Assembly: GCF_016031625.1 (NCBI RefSeq)
Contig: NZ_JACCHP010000005.1
Span: forward strand, 248,001 to 312,000
Length of the DNA: 64,000 nt
Source of the DNA: Bradyrhizobium agreste
Lineage (GTDB): Bacteria; Pseudomonadota; Alphaproteobacteria; Rhizobiales; Xanthobacteraceae
Direction: 5' to 3'
Numbering within the stretch: position 1 is the first letter of the stretch; the number at the start of each line of letters is the position of its first letter. This document shows positions 31,108-38,557 of the stretch, piece after piece. Below the pieces are notes generated by a model, which saw only the letters and a program-made list of their open reading frames with translations, ran no database searches and had not been told where the DNA came from. The translations under genes were made by a program, and so were the position numbers.

Positions 31108-31194
31108 CGTCATTGCGAGCGAAGCGAAGCAATCCAGAATGCCTCCGCGGACATGGTCTGGATTGCTTCGTCGCAAGAGCTCCTCGCAATGACG
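31108..31194. repeat. REP-like palindrome, family B
   Basis: An inverted repeat opens with CGTCATTGCGAGCGAAGC and closes with CTCCTCGCAATGACG; inner arms are CAATCCAG and CTGGATTG. It lies between lpdA and the threonine synthase gene, and is a second family of palindrome common in Bradyrhizobium intergenic DNA. Confidence 0.85.
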
Positions 31195-31235
31195 AGTGGA
31201 AAGAGCGGATCAATAAGCAAAAAGAAAGAAGCAGC

Positions 31236-32477
31236 ATGCACGACAACGATAACCTCATCATCGAACGCCCGACCTTCGTCACCCACCTCGAATGCGCGAT
31301 GGAGGGCGATCATTACGCCGCCGACCAGGTGCACAATCTCTCCAAGGCCGACAAGCCGCTTCTGGTGCGCTACGACCTCGCGGGCGTGAAGAAGGCGCTG
31401 ACCAAGGACGCGCTTAGCCAGCGGCCCGGCGACATGTGGCGATACCGGGAGCTGCTACCGGTGCGCAAATGCAAGGACATCGTCTCGCTCGGCGAGGTCA
31501 CGACGCCGCTGATCCGGCTGCCGAAGCTCGGCGCCAAACTCGGCGGCGGCGAGATCATCGTCAAGGACGAGGGACGGCTGCCGACCGGCTCGTTCAAGGC
31601 GCGCGGCCTCGTGATGGCGGTGTCGATGGGCAAGGCGCTCGGCATCAAGCACATGGCGATGCCGACCAACGGCAATGCCGGCGCGGCGCTCGCGGCTTAC
31701 GCGACGAGCTGCGGCATCAAGACCACGATCTTCTGCCCGGCCGACACGCCCGAAGTGAACGTCAGCGAGATCGAGCTGCAGGGCGCGACCGTCTACCGGG
31801 TCAACGGCTATATCGACGATTGCGGCAAGATCGTCGGCGAGGGCAAGGCGAAAGTCGGCTGGTTCGACACCTCGACCTTGAAGGAGCCGTACCGCATCGA
31901 GGGCAAGAAGACGATGGGCCTGGAGCTCGCCGAGCAGCTCGGCTGGGACGTGCCCGACGTGATCTTCTATCCGACCGGCGGCGGCACCGGCCTGATCGGC
32001 ATGTGGAAAGCGTTCGACGAGCTGGAGAAGATCGGCTTCATCGGCTCAAAGCGCCCGCGCATGGTCGCGGTGCAGGCCTCCGGCTGCGCGCCGATGGTGC
32101 GCGCCTTTGATGCCGGGACGGAGCATGCGACGCGCTGGGAGGACGCCCACACCATCGCCTCGGGCATCCGCGTGCCGCAAGCGATCGGCGATTTCCTCAT
32201 CCTGCGCGCGGTGCGCGAGAGCAAGGGCTTTGCCATCGCGGTCGACGACGACAAGATCTCGGCGGCGTTGAACGAGGTCGCGCGCGAGGAGGGGCTGCTG
32301 CTCTGCCCCGAGGGCGCCGCGACCTACGCCGCTTACAAGGAAAGTCTCGCCGACGGCCGCGTCAGCAAGACCGATCGTGTCATGCTGTTCAACTGCGCGA
32401 CCGGCCTGAAATATCCGCTGCCGCCGGTCACCCGCACGCTCGATCGCCACAAGCCGATCGACTATTCCCAATTCTAG
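31236..32477 (+). CDS. thrC: Threonine synthase
   Basis: PLP enzyme making threonine from O-phosphohomoserine, 413 aa. The Schiff-base lysine is in LPTGSFKARGLVM, the phosphate-binding loop in TNGNAGAALAAYA, and the Gly-rich PLP loop in FYPTGGGTGLIGMW. SLGEVTTPLIRLPKLG precedes the core, as in plant-like and archaeal threonine synthases. The ATG at 31236 follows a GAAAGA ribosome site; an in-frame extension upstream is REP DNA. A cysteate synthase or related fold-type II enzyme is less likely. Confidence 0.88.
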   Translation: MHDNDNLIIERPTFVTHLECAMEGDHYAADQVHNLSKADKPLLVRYDLAGVKKALTKDALSQRPGDMWRYRELLPVRKCKDIVSLGEVTTPLIRLPKLGAKLGGGEIIVKDEGRLPTGSFKARGLVMAVSMGKALGIKHMAMPTNGNAGAALAAYATSCGIKTTIFCPADTPEVNVSEIELQGATVYRVNGYIDDCGKIVGEGKAKVGWFDTSTLKEPYRIEGKKTMGLELAEQLGWDVPDVIFYPTGGGTGLIGMWKAFDELEKIGFIGSKRPRMVAVQASGCAPMVRAFDAGTEHATRWEDAHTIASGIRVPQAIGDFLILRAVRESKGFAIAVDDDKISAALNEVAREEGLLLCPEGAATYAAYKESLADGRVSKTDRVMLFNCATGLKYPLPPVTRTLDRHKPIDYSQF

Positions 32478-32480
32478 CAG

Positions 32481-32644
32481 TTCTCCCTCTCCCCGTTCTT
32501 ACGGGGGGCGCGACGAGCTTCGCTCGCGCTGGGAGGGTTGGGGTGAGGGGCCTCTCTCCGCGAATGAGATATTCGTGAGACCTGTACCCCCTCACCCGAA
32601 TTGCTTCGCAAATCGACCTCTCCCCGCAAGCGGGGAGAGGTGAA
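32481..32644. repeat. Intergenic palindromic repeat, family C
   Basis: Two opposed arms: CCCTCTCCCCGTTCTTACGG...GGGTTGGGGTGAGGGGC on the left, and CCCCCTCACCCGAATTGC...CTCTCCCCGCAAGCGGGGAG on the right. The right arm contains its own hairpin (CCTCTCCCCGC / GCGGGGAGAGG). The form is typical of dispersed rhizobial intergenic elements. It ends 34 bases before the Bug-protein gene. Confidence 0.8.
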
Positions 32645-32677
32645 GAAGAGCAAAAAGACATCGCTGGGGAGAAGACA

Positions 32678-33649
32678 ATGACGAAGGCCGTCTGGGCTGC
32701 GCTGATTGCTGTTCTCGCTGTTGCAGGCGTCGCGCACGCCGACGATTATCCCTCGCGTCCGATCACCATCATCGTGCCGTTCGCGGCCGGGGGCCCTTCG
32801 GACGCAATGGCGCGCGTGCTCGCCGAGCGCATGCGGGTGCCGCTCGGCCAGCCGGTCGTGGTCGAGAACGTCACCGGCGCCGGCGGCTCCATCGGTGTGG
32901 CCCGCGCCGTGCAATCGCCGCCCGACGGCTACACCATCTCGTTCGGCCATCTCGGCACCCACGTCGCCAACGGCGCCGTCTACAAGCTCAAATACGACCT
33001 CGTCACCGATCTCGAGCCGGTGGTGCTGCTGCCGAGCAACCCGATGATCGTGGTCAGCAAGAATGCGGTGCCCGCGACCTCGCTGAAGGAGTTGATCGAA
33101 TGGCTGAAGTCGCGGCCGTCGCCGCCGACCGCGGGCACGGCCGGCGCGGGCTCCGGCAGCCACATCGCCGGCGTCTATTTCGAGAACGTCTCCGGCATCA
33201 GGCTGCAATACGTGCCGTATCGCGGCACTGCGCCGGCATTGAACGATCTCATCGCCGGCCAGATCGACATCATCGTCGACCAGACCTCCAACTCCATCAG
33301 CCAGGTCCGCGCCGGCACCATCCGCGCCTACGCCGTCACCGACGACAAGCGCCTCGCCTCCGCGCCCGAGATCCCGACAGCGGACGAGGCGGGCCTGAAA
33401 GGCTTCAACATGACGCTGTGGTCGGGCATGTGGGTGCCGAAGGGCACGCCGAAGGAGATCGTGGCAAAGCTCAACGCCGCGGCCGTGGAGGCGCTGAACG
33501 ATCCGGCCGTGCGGAAGCAGCTCGAAAGCCAGGGCCTCGAGATGACGCCCAAGGACCAGCTCACGCCCGAAGCGCTCGGCTCGCGGCAAAAGTCCGAAAT
33601 CGCGAAATGGTGGCCGATCATCAAGGCGGCCAACATCAAGGTGGATTGA
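32678..33649 (+). CDS. Bug/TctC-family periplasmic substrate-binding protein
   Basis: 323 aa. MTKAVWAALIAVLAVAGVAHA is a signal peptide cut after AHA. The mature part starts DDYPSRPITIIVPFAAGGPSDAMAR, the Bug-family ligand loop, followed by VENVTGAGGSIG and AGSGSHIAGVYFENVSG, and ends with a conserved helical tail. Such proteins bind carboxylates for tripartite tricarboxylate transporters, but no TctA or TctB gene is next to it, so it is an orphan. The ligand is unknown. Confidence 0.92.
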   Translation: MTKAVWAALIAVLAVAGVAHADDYPSRPITIIVPFAAGGPSDAMARVLAERMRVPLGQPVVVENVTGAGGSIGVARAVQSPPDGYTISFGHLGTHVANGAVYKLKYDLVTDLEPVVLLPSNPMIVVSKNAVPATSLKELIEWLKSRPSPPTAGTAGAGSGSHIAGVYFENVSGIRLQYVPYRGTAPALNDLIAGQIDIIVDQTSNSISQVRAGTIRAYAVTDDKRLASAPEIPTADEAGLKGFNMTLWSGMWVPKGTPKEIVAKLNAAAVEALNDPAVRKQLESQGLEMTPKDQLTPEALGSRQKSEIAKWWPIIKAANIKVD

Positions 33650-33758
33650 GCGCCGGGCGACACAGGCCTCGCCGTTGTGGCGAGATTCCGCGATCCTTCT
33701 GAGCAGGCCGCCAACGCGGCCGTCTCGGTCACCGCCGCGTTTGCTGGCGGCGGGGCGC

Positions 33759-34145
33759 TCACGACGTGGTTTGGTGACCTGGTGCCAGCGCACGGTCCAG
33801 GCATTGCATCAGATCGGAGGCGGCGAACGGCTTACCGAGGAAACAGATTGCGCCCGCATCGAGCGCCCGCACACGCACGCCCTCGTCCGGGAAAGCTGTG
33901 ATGAATATGAACGGCGTAGCCGAACCCTGCGCCCGCATCTGCGTCAACAGATCGATTCCGCTCATCAGCGGCATCTGCACGTCGGCGATCACGCACGAGG
34001 TGTCGCTCGAATCGGTCGAGCTCAAGAACTCTTCCGCCGAGGCGAATGTGTGGACGTTGTATCCGCGCGATTCCAGGAGATTGTTGATCGCGGCCCGAAC
34101 GTAGGGGTCGTCGTCAAGCACCGAGATGACCGAAGCCACTGACAA
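33759..34145 (-). CDS. Stand-alone response-regulator receiver
   Basis: 128-aa single receiver domain without an output domain. The acidic pocket is VLDDD (residues ~9-13), the phosphoacceptor Asp is in IADVQMPLMSG (~55), then FITAF and the Lys in CFLGKPF. The start is TTG at 34145 with GAGGAG 8 bases upstream, or GTG at 34139. It follows the FixJ-type gene by ~97 bases on the same strand, so it could compete for phosphate from the upstream kinase. The ATACTTAGGTTTGT motif lies 92 bases upstream of its start. Confidence 0.85.
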   Translation of the reverse strand: MSVASVISVLDDDPYVRAAINNLLESRGYNVHTFASAEEFLSSTDSSDTSCVIADVQMPLMSGIDLLTQMRAQGSATPFIFITAFPDEGVRVRALDAGAICFLGKPFAASDLMQCLDRALAPGHQTTS

Positions 34146-34237
34146 GACGTCCGCTCCTCGCCGGGAATTACGCTTGCCGTCGCCGCGGCTAGAACATGAA
34201 GGGGTAAGGTGGACCTGCCGGTCGCGATTGGAAACTC

Positions 34238-34251
34238 ATACTTAGGTTTGT
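34238..34251. promoter_or_regulatory. Shared motif site 1 (ATACYTARGTTTGT)
   Basis: ATACTTAGGTTTGT on the plus strand. It overlaps the stop codon of the FixJ-type gene and precedes the stand-alone receiver. The same 14 positions, with two transitions, recur in reverse orientation at 37138-37151 upstream of the kinase gene. It contains the near-palindrome ACTTAGGT. Confidence 0.45.
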
Positions 34252-34913
34252 GCATCGGGCTTGTTCGGGCCAATCCCGAGCGCCTCGCTCATTCTCACCA
34301 GATCGGCCAGCGACTTCGCGCCCATTTTCCGCATGATCTGGCCGCGGTAGATTTTGACGGTGATTTCGGCCAATCCGAGCTGGGCGGCCACCTGCTTGTT
34401 CATCAGGCCGGACGTCACCAGTGACAATACGTCTCGCTCCCGCGAGGACAGTGACTCGAAGCGTGATCTGACCGTCGAGACCGTCCTGTTGAGGTCGCGG
34501 CGCTTGCGGTCTCGCTCGATCGCGGCCTGGACTGCGTCGAGAATGTCTTGATCGCGGACTGGCTTGGTCAAGAAGTCGATGGCCCCGCTCTTCATGGCCC
34601 GAACCGTCATGGGGATATCGCCATGACCGGTAATGAAGATGATCGGCGTGTGGATATTTGCCTTGGCAAGGTCGGTCTGCAACTCGAGGCCGCTCGTTCC
34701 GGGCAGGCGGATGTCCAGCACCAGGCAGCTCGGGACGTCTGGCGGCTTGGCCTGGAGGAGCTGCGGCGCCGAGCCGAATGCTTCGACCTTGAGACCGACC
34801 GACTCGAACAGATTGGTGAGCGCACGGCGCATGGACGCGTCGTCGTCGACGATGAGGACAAGGGGCTGATCGCCATTCTTCTGCGGCGGCGAAGAGTCCG
34901 CGCGCTCGGTCAC
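34242..34913 (-). CDS. FixJ-family response regulator
   Basis: 223-aa two-component regulator. Receiver at ~17-130 ([11 protein letters not shown], phosphoacceptor Asp in [18 protein letters not shown], Lys in [10 protein letters not shown]) and LuxR/FixJ helix-turn-helix at ~160-220 ([38 protein letters not shown]). The GTG start at 34913 overlaps the kinase stop as GTGA, with GAGGA 6 bases upstream, so the pair is translationally coupled. The cognate kinase is the three-PAS gene upstream. Confidence 0.93.
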   Translation of the reverse strand: MTERADSSPPQKNGDQPLVLIVDDDASMRRALTNLFESVGLKVEAFGSAPQLLQAKPPDVPSCLVLDIRLPGTSGLELQTDLAKANIHTPIIFITGHGDIPMTVRAMKSGAIDFLTKPVRDQDILDAVQAAIERDRKRRDLNRTVSTVRSRFESLSSRERDVLSLVTSGLMNKQVAAQLGLAEITVKIYRGQIMRKMGAKSLADLVRMSEALGIGPNKPDAQT

Positions 34914-36895
34914 GATGGTTCCTCTCGGTGGAGGGGCACGGTGATCTGAAAAGTCGCGCCGCGCTCCTGATTTGGTGTAGCGGAAAGTCGTCCGCCATGG
35001 GCCTCGATGATCGATCGACAGATCGACAGGCCCATGCCCATGCCGGAGGACTTCGTGGTGAAGAACGGCGTGAACAGGCGGTCTATCGCCTGTTCGCTGA
35101 TGCCGGTTCCGCAATCGGAAACGCTCAGCTGCATCGCGCCATCGCCGTTCGCCTGTGAGCGGATCACCAGCTCGCGCGGGCGATCGCGGACGTCCTCCAT
35201 GGCTTCGATCCCGTTCATGATCAGGTTGATCAGGACCTGCTGCAATTGGATCCGATCGCCAAAGATCGGCGGCAGTGCCGACGACAGCTCCATGCGGACA
35301 GACACGGCGTGGCTGGCCATCTCGCGCTGAACGAGCGCGACGGCCTCCCGCACGACCGCATTGGCATCGAGCGGAACCATCTCGATGTCAGACCGCTTGG
35401 CGAGCGCCCGAACGTGACGGATCACGTCGCCGGCACGCCTGCCGTCCTCGATGATCCACTCCACGGAGCGGCGGGCCGCTTTGATATCCGGCGGACTGCG
35501 CTGCAGCCAGGCGAGGCAGGCGTCGGCGTTTGCGATGACTGCAGCGAGCGGCTGATTGATCTCGTGGGCGATCGAAGCGGTCAGCTCACCCAGTGTCGTC
35601 ACACGTGTCACATGGGCGAGCTCGGCCTGAGCCTTGCGCAGCGCGTCTTCGGCTTGATTGGCCCGGATCGCCGCGGTTACGTCCGTGCAAACGCCACGGT
35701 AGCCCAGGAAAGTGCCGTCCGCGTCGAAGAACGGCTTGCCGCTGGTCCGGACGTAGATCGGCTGCCCATTGCGGTCCTTGCTGCGATACACCAAGTCGCG
35801 GAACGGGACGTGGGCGTCGAGCGCCGCTCGGTGTTGTCGCCATTTTTCGGGTTCGAGAGCGGCGTCGGGCGCAATGTCCCAACGCGTGAGCCCGATCAGG
35901 CCGGCGGGGGCGGTGATGGTATCGGAGTGCTCGCATACCCGGGTGACCCGGTGGTCCGGCCCGGTTTCCCAGAACCAATCAGACGCAGTTTCGGCATAAT
36001 CGCGAAAGCGCTGCTCGCTGTCACGAAGCCGGCGTTCTGCCTCCTTGGTCGCCGTGATGTCGCTGACCGATCCGACGAACTCGACGCGACCGTTCGCATC
36101 TCGCGTTGCCCGTGCCACCGCTCGGACGTGTTTGATGGAACCGTCGGGCATCACCAGCCGGTATTCGTGATCATAGTCCTTGCCCTCGCGCGCCGCCTGG
36201 CCCGTCGTCTGCTGCACGGCGAGCCGGTCCTCGGGATGAATCCGCTGAAGCATGAAGGGGATCGCCGGCTTCGTCCCTTCTTCGCATTCGAAGATGCGAT
36301 AGGTTTCCTTGGACCAGGTGATCTCGCGGGTTGCGGCCTTCCAGCCGAAACTACCGGTGTGGCTCAATTCCTGCGCCTGGGCGAGGTAAGCCTCGCTCTG
36401 TCGCAGCGCGTTCTCTGCCTCCTTGCGCTCGGTGATGTTCTCGCAGGCGACCAGCACGATCGGCCCGCCATTGGCCCGCAGCATGGCCTTGGCGTTCTCG
36501 CGCACCCATAATATCGAGCCGTCCCTGCGAACCTTCCGGATTTCCCAGGTGTGTGACTGATTAACGGTCTTGAGGCACAACTCGACACAGGCGCGGACAG
36601 TGGCGCGATCTTCCGCGAGGAAGACATCCAGCACGGATCGGCCGATCAACTCCGCCGGCGTGTAGCCCAGCTGCTCGGCGCCGAACGTGTTGACGTTGAT
36701 CACGGTACCGGCCGGATCGACCATGAAGTACATGACCGGCGTGTGCTCGAAGACCTGCTGCCACTGCTTGACCGCCTCGAGCAAGTCGGCGGCATGGGCA
36801 TCGGTACGCTGCTTGGCGGGAACAGCTTGCCTCAGGCAGCCGACGAGGAATTGCGCGGCTGACTTCCCCAACGTCGCTGCCCGGCCAGGCTTCAT
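34910..36895 (-). CDS. PAS-domain sensor histidine kinase (three PAS)
   Basis: 661-aa soluble kinase with no membrane segment. PAS 1 ([22 protein letters not shown]), PAS 2 ([25 protein letters not shown]) and PAS 3 ([18 protein letters not shown]), each with a PAC tail, cover ~40-415. The H-box is [20 protein letters not shown] (~440-460). ATPase motifs are N ([11 protein letters not shown]), DCGTGIS and [13 protein letters not shown]. No FixL-type haem histidine is evident in the PAS folds, so the signal is unknown. ATG 36895 is preferred over a TTG at 36958. Confidence 0.92.
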   Translation of the reverse strand: MKPGRAATLGKSAAQFLVGCLRQAVPAKQRTDAHAADLLEAVKQWQQVFEHTPVMYFMVDPAGTVINVNTFGAEQLGYTPAELIGRSVLDVFLAEDRATVRACVELCLKTVNQSHTWEIRKVRRDGSILWVRENAKAMLRANGGPIVLVACENITERKEAENALRQSEAYLAQAQELSHTGSFGWKAATREITWSKETYRIFECEEGTKPAIPFMLQRIHPEDRLAVQQTTGQAAREGKDYDHEYRLVMPDGSIKHVRAVARATRDANGRVEFVGSVSDITATKEAERRLRDSEQRFRDYAETASDWFWETGPDHRVTRVCEHSDTITAPAGLIGLTRWDIAPDAALEPEKWRQHRAALDAHVPFRDLVYRSKDRNGQPIYVRTSGKPFFDADGTFLGYRGVCTDVTAAIRANQAEDALRKAQAELAHVTRVTTLGELTASIAHEINQPLAAVIANADACLAWLQRSPPDIKAARRSVEWIIEDGRRAGDVIRHVRALAKRSDIEMVPLDANAVVREAVALVQREMASHAVSVRMELSSALPPIFGDRIQLQQVLINLIMNGIEAMEDVRDRPRELVIRSQANGDGAMQLSVSDCGTGISEQAIDRLFTPFFTTKSSGMGMGLSICRSIIEAHGGRLSATPNQERGATFQITVPLHREEPS

Positions 36896-37137
36896 CGCTG
36901 ACGCTTCCGGCACTCTCTGCGTGAACAGGAGTAGAGCACGTTGCGGCGAGAGGAGCAATTCCAGCCAAAGTCGGATCGGCCGTCATGACGTTCGCCTTTG
37001 GACCGTCCGCTCGCCGCCAGGTCCGTTGCGGCGCATCAAGGACACCGTGACGGCCAAGGTTTCACGGTCACCGTGCAGCCGGAGCGCCGTGCGCCGTCTC
37101 GTTGAACATCAGCCCGGCCACCCCGGGCGAGTACGGG

Positions 37138-37151
37138 ACAAACTTAGGTAT
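37138..37151. promoter_or_regulatory. Shared motif site 2 (ATACYTARGTTTGT, reversed)
   Basis: ACAAACTTAGGTAT on the plus strand, i.e. ATACCTAAGTTTGT on the minus strand. It lies ~240 bases before the kinase start and ~150 before the first small Cys-protein gene. It matches 12 of 14 positions of the site at 34238, the two differences being transitions that keep the palindromic core. Confidence 0.45.
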
Positions 37152-37250
37152 AGCTCCTCCATTCCTAGTCATGTCGGCCATGTTACCTCCGTACAATTGA
37201 GCGCTTCGTGCCCGGCGGACTAGCCTCTCGACCATCGGGAGTGTCGAAGG

Positions 37251-37270
37251 GAACAGCTGAGAACAGCTGA
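37251..37270 (+). repeat. Two-copy 10-bp tandem repeat
   Basis: GAACAGCTGA occurs twice in direct tandem, followed by a partial third (GAAAAGC). It lies 31 bases before the start of the small Cys-protein gene, probably in its 5' leader. Confidence 0.7.
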
Positions 37271-37300
37271 GAAAAGCGGAAGCAACAGAGGGAGACAGCA

Positions 37301-37510
37301 ATGTACGATATGTCGGTACTTCCTGAGCGTCGCCTATCGGAATCCGAAAGTTGCTCCTCGCTCAACGGCTGTGCGGTGTGCGGCGGCAAGTTCGGCCTGA
37401 TCCGCTACTATTCCTGGCGCACCGCGCTCTGCTCCAAGAAGTGCGTTGATCGTTTCCGCACGCGAAGCGAACGCGACCGCCAGTGGTTGTTTCGGGCCCA
37501 GGTCGCATAA
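37301..37510 (+). CDS. Small Cys-rich protein, TRASH-like metal site (1)
   Basis: 69 aa. Four cysteines are arranged C24-x2-C27 ... C44-x3-C48 (CAVCGGKFGLIRYYSWRTAL then CSKKC). Counting from C24, the spacing C-x19-C-x3-C fits the C-x19-22-C-x3-C pattern of TRASH metal-sensing domains. The rest is short: an acidic/serine head and a basic tail. GAGGGAGA precedes the ATG. It is divergent from the PAS kinase and first in a run of small genes. Family not recognised; metal binding is inference. Confidence 0.72.
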   Translation: MYDMSVLPERRLSESESCSSLNGCAVCGGKFGLIRYYSWRTALCSKKCVDRFRTRSERDRQWLFRAQVA

Positions 37511-37545
37511 GGCTGGATTGGAGAGCTGATCCGGGAGGCCGTGCG

Positions 37546-37938
37546 TTGAACCGCTCATGCAAGCTCTTCTGCTGGATCGTTCTCATCGCCCCGATCGCGG
37601 CCGGCCAGGCACAGGAGACGGGACACGGTGCCGTTCATCGCCAGCACCCACCCCAGGACCAGGCGCTGCACGAAAAATTCTATTCGACCTGGCACATGCC
37701 GGACAACCCGAGCCTCAGTTGTTGCAACAGCGCCGATTGTTATCCGACCGATATCAAGTACATCGACGGCCAGATCTATGCGCGTCGCCGGGAGGACGGG
37801 AGATACATTCTGATCCCACCGCAAAAGGTGGAGCGAAACAGGGATAATCCGGACGGCCGAAACCATCTGTGCGCTCCACCGCCTGCACTGTCTCCGCTCG
37901 ACAGCGTTTACTGCTTCGCTTTGGGAGGTGCCACATGA
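37546..37938 (+). CDS. Small exported protein with CC...DC motif
   Basis: 130 aa from a TTG start with GGGAGG 7 bases upstream. A signal peptide (CKLFCWIVLIAPIAAGQAQE) is followed by STWHMPDNPSLSCCNSADCYP and, later, IPPQKVERNRDNPDGRNHLC and a final YCFALGG. A paired Cys-Cys, a DC and two late Cys occur in a family of exported rhizobial proteins that I recall only as hypothetical. Its stop overlaps the next ATG (ATGA), so it is co-translated with the following Cys-rich gene. Confidence 0.75.
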   Translation: MNRSCKLFCWIVLIAPIAAGQAQETGHGAVHRQHPPQDQALHEKFYSTWHMPDNPSLSCCNSADCYPTDIKYIDGQIYARRREDGRYILIPPQKVERNRDNPDGRNHLCAPPPALSPLDSVYCFALGGAT

Positions 37939-38123
37939 GATTCGCGTTCGTGTTGGTCAACGGCCGGACCCCGTTCGGGCGGACCTGGTGCATGCAGTGC
38001 TGCGAGCCGATCAGCGGCAGCTATCTGCGCGAGATCGCGACCCGTCTGCCTTATTGCGATCATCAGTGCTACACGCTGTTCTGCGAGACGCTCGCGAAAG
38101 ATGGCGTGAGAGCGGCGTCATGA
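37935..38123 (+). CDS. Small Cys-rich protein, TRASH-like metal site (2)
   Basis: 62 aa. C19-x2-C22 with an extra C23, then C41-x3-C45 in PYCDHQCYTLFCETL. From C19 the spacing is C-x21-C-x3-C. The segment C-x2-C...SGSYLRE...YCDxxCY has the same length and key residues as the next protein, so the two look like paralogues. It starts in the ATGA overlap with the exported protein and ends in an ATGA overlap with the next gene. Confidence 0.75.
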   Translation: MRFAFVLVNGRTPFGRTWCMQCCEPISGSYLREIATRLPYCDHQCYTLFCETLAKDGVRAAS

Positions 38124-38482
38124 AGTTCGTGGTGGTCAATCACGAGCCGCCGTCGCACGCGGCCGCGTGCAGCACATGCTCGCGGCCTCTCGGCTCCGGC
38201 TATGTCCGGCATGCGCGGACGCAGCGCCGTTACTGTGACGAGAATTGTTACCGGCGCGGCGAATTCTCCACGCTGTTCATGCACTGGCCGGTGCCTGGGC
38301 GGACGGAACCAATTGCCGGTAACGTCGAGCTCGCCGCTGCCAGTATGATCGAGACGTTGACGGTCATGAGTGCCGTCTGGTGCTGGAGCTGCACGATCAA
38401 CGCCTGGACCTTCGCGAGAGCTTTGACCGGCGCATATTTGGACAGTCGCGATCTGATCACGATGGAAGGAGGTGACACCTAG
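38120..38482 (+). CDS. Small Cys-rich protein, TRASH-like metal site (3), with C-terminal extension
   Basis: 120 aa. C17-x2-C20 and C39-x3-C43 (YCDENCY), spacing C-x21-C-x3-C from C17, aligning gap-free with the preceding 62-aa protein over 28 residues. A C-terminal part (~65-110) is moderately hydrophobic and includes WCWSC. ATGA overlap with the previous gene makes the last three genes one coupled unit. I do not recognise a named family. Confidence 0.72.
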   Translation: MKFVVVNHEPPSHAAACSTCSRPLGSGYVRHARTQRRYCDENCYRRGEFSTLFMHWPVPGRTEPIAGNVELAAASMIETLTVMSAVWCWSCTINAWTFARALTGAYLDSRDLITMEGGDT

Positions 38483-38557
38483 CTGCGCGACTGCACTCGC
38501 GTGGAAGCCGCAGCACCGCATCCTTGCAGGCGCCGCGTCCAGCCCCGGCGGCGTCGA

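Larger units (their letters stand above)
36896..37300. other. Divergent region between kinase and small Cys-protein genes
   Basis: About 400 bases with no convincing gene. It holds the shared motif at 37138-37151, a Cys-protein leader with a 10-bp tandem repeat at 37251-37270, and a GAGGGAGA ribosome site just before 37301. Promoters for both directions should be here, but I cannot place -35/-10 boxes with confidence. Confidence 0.5.
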
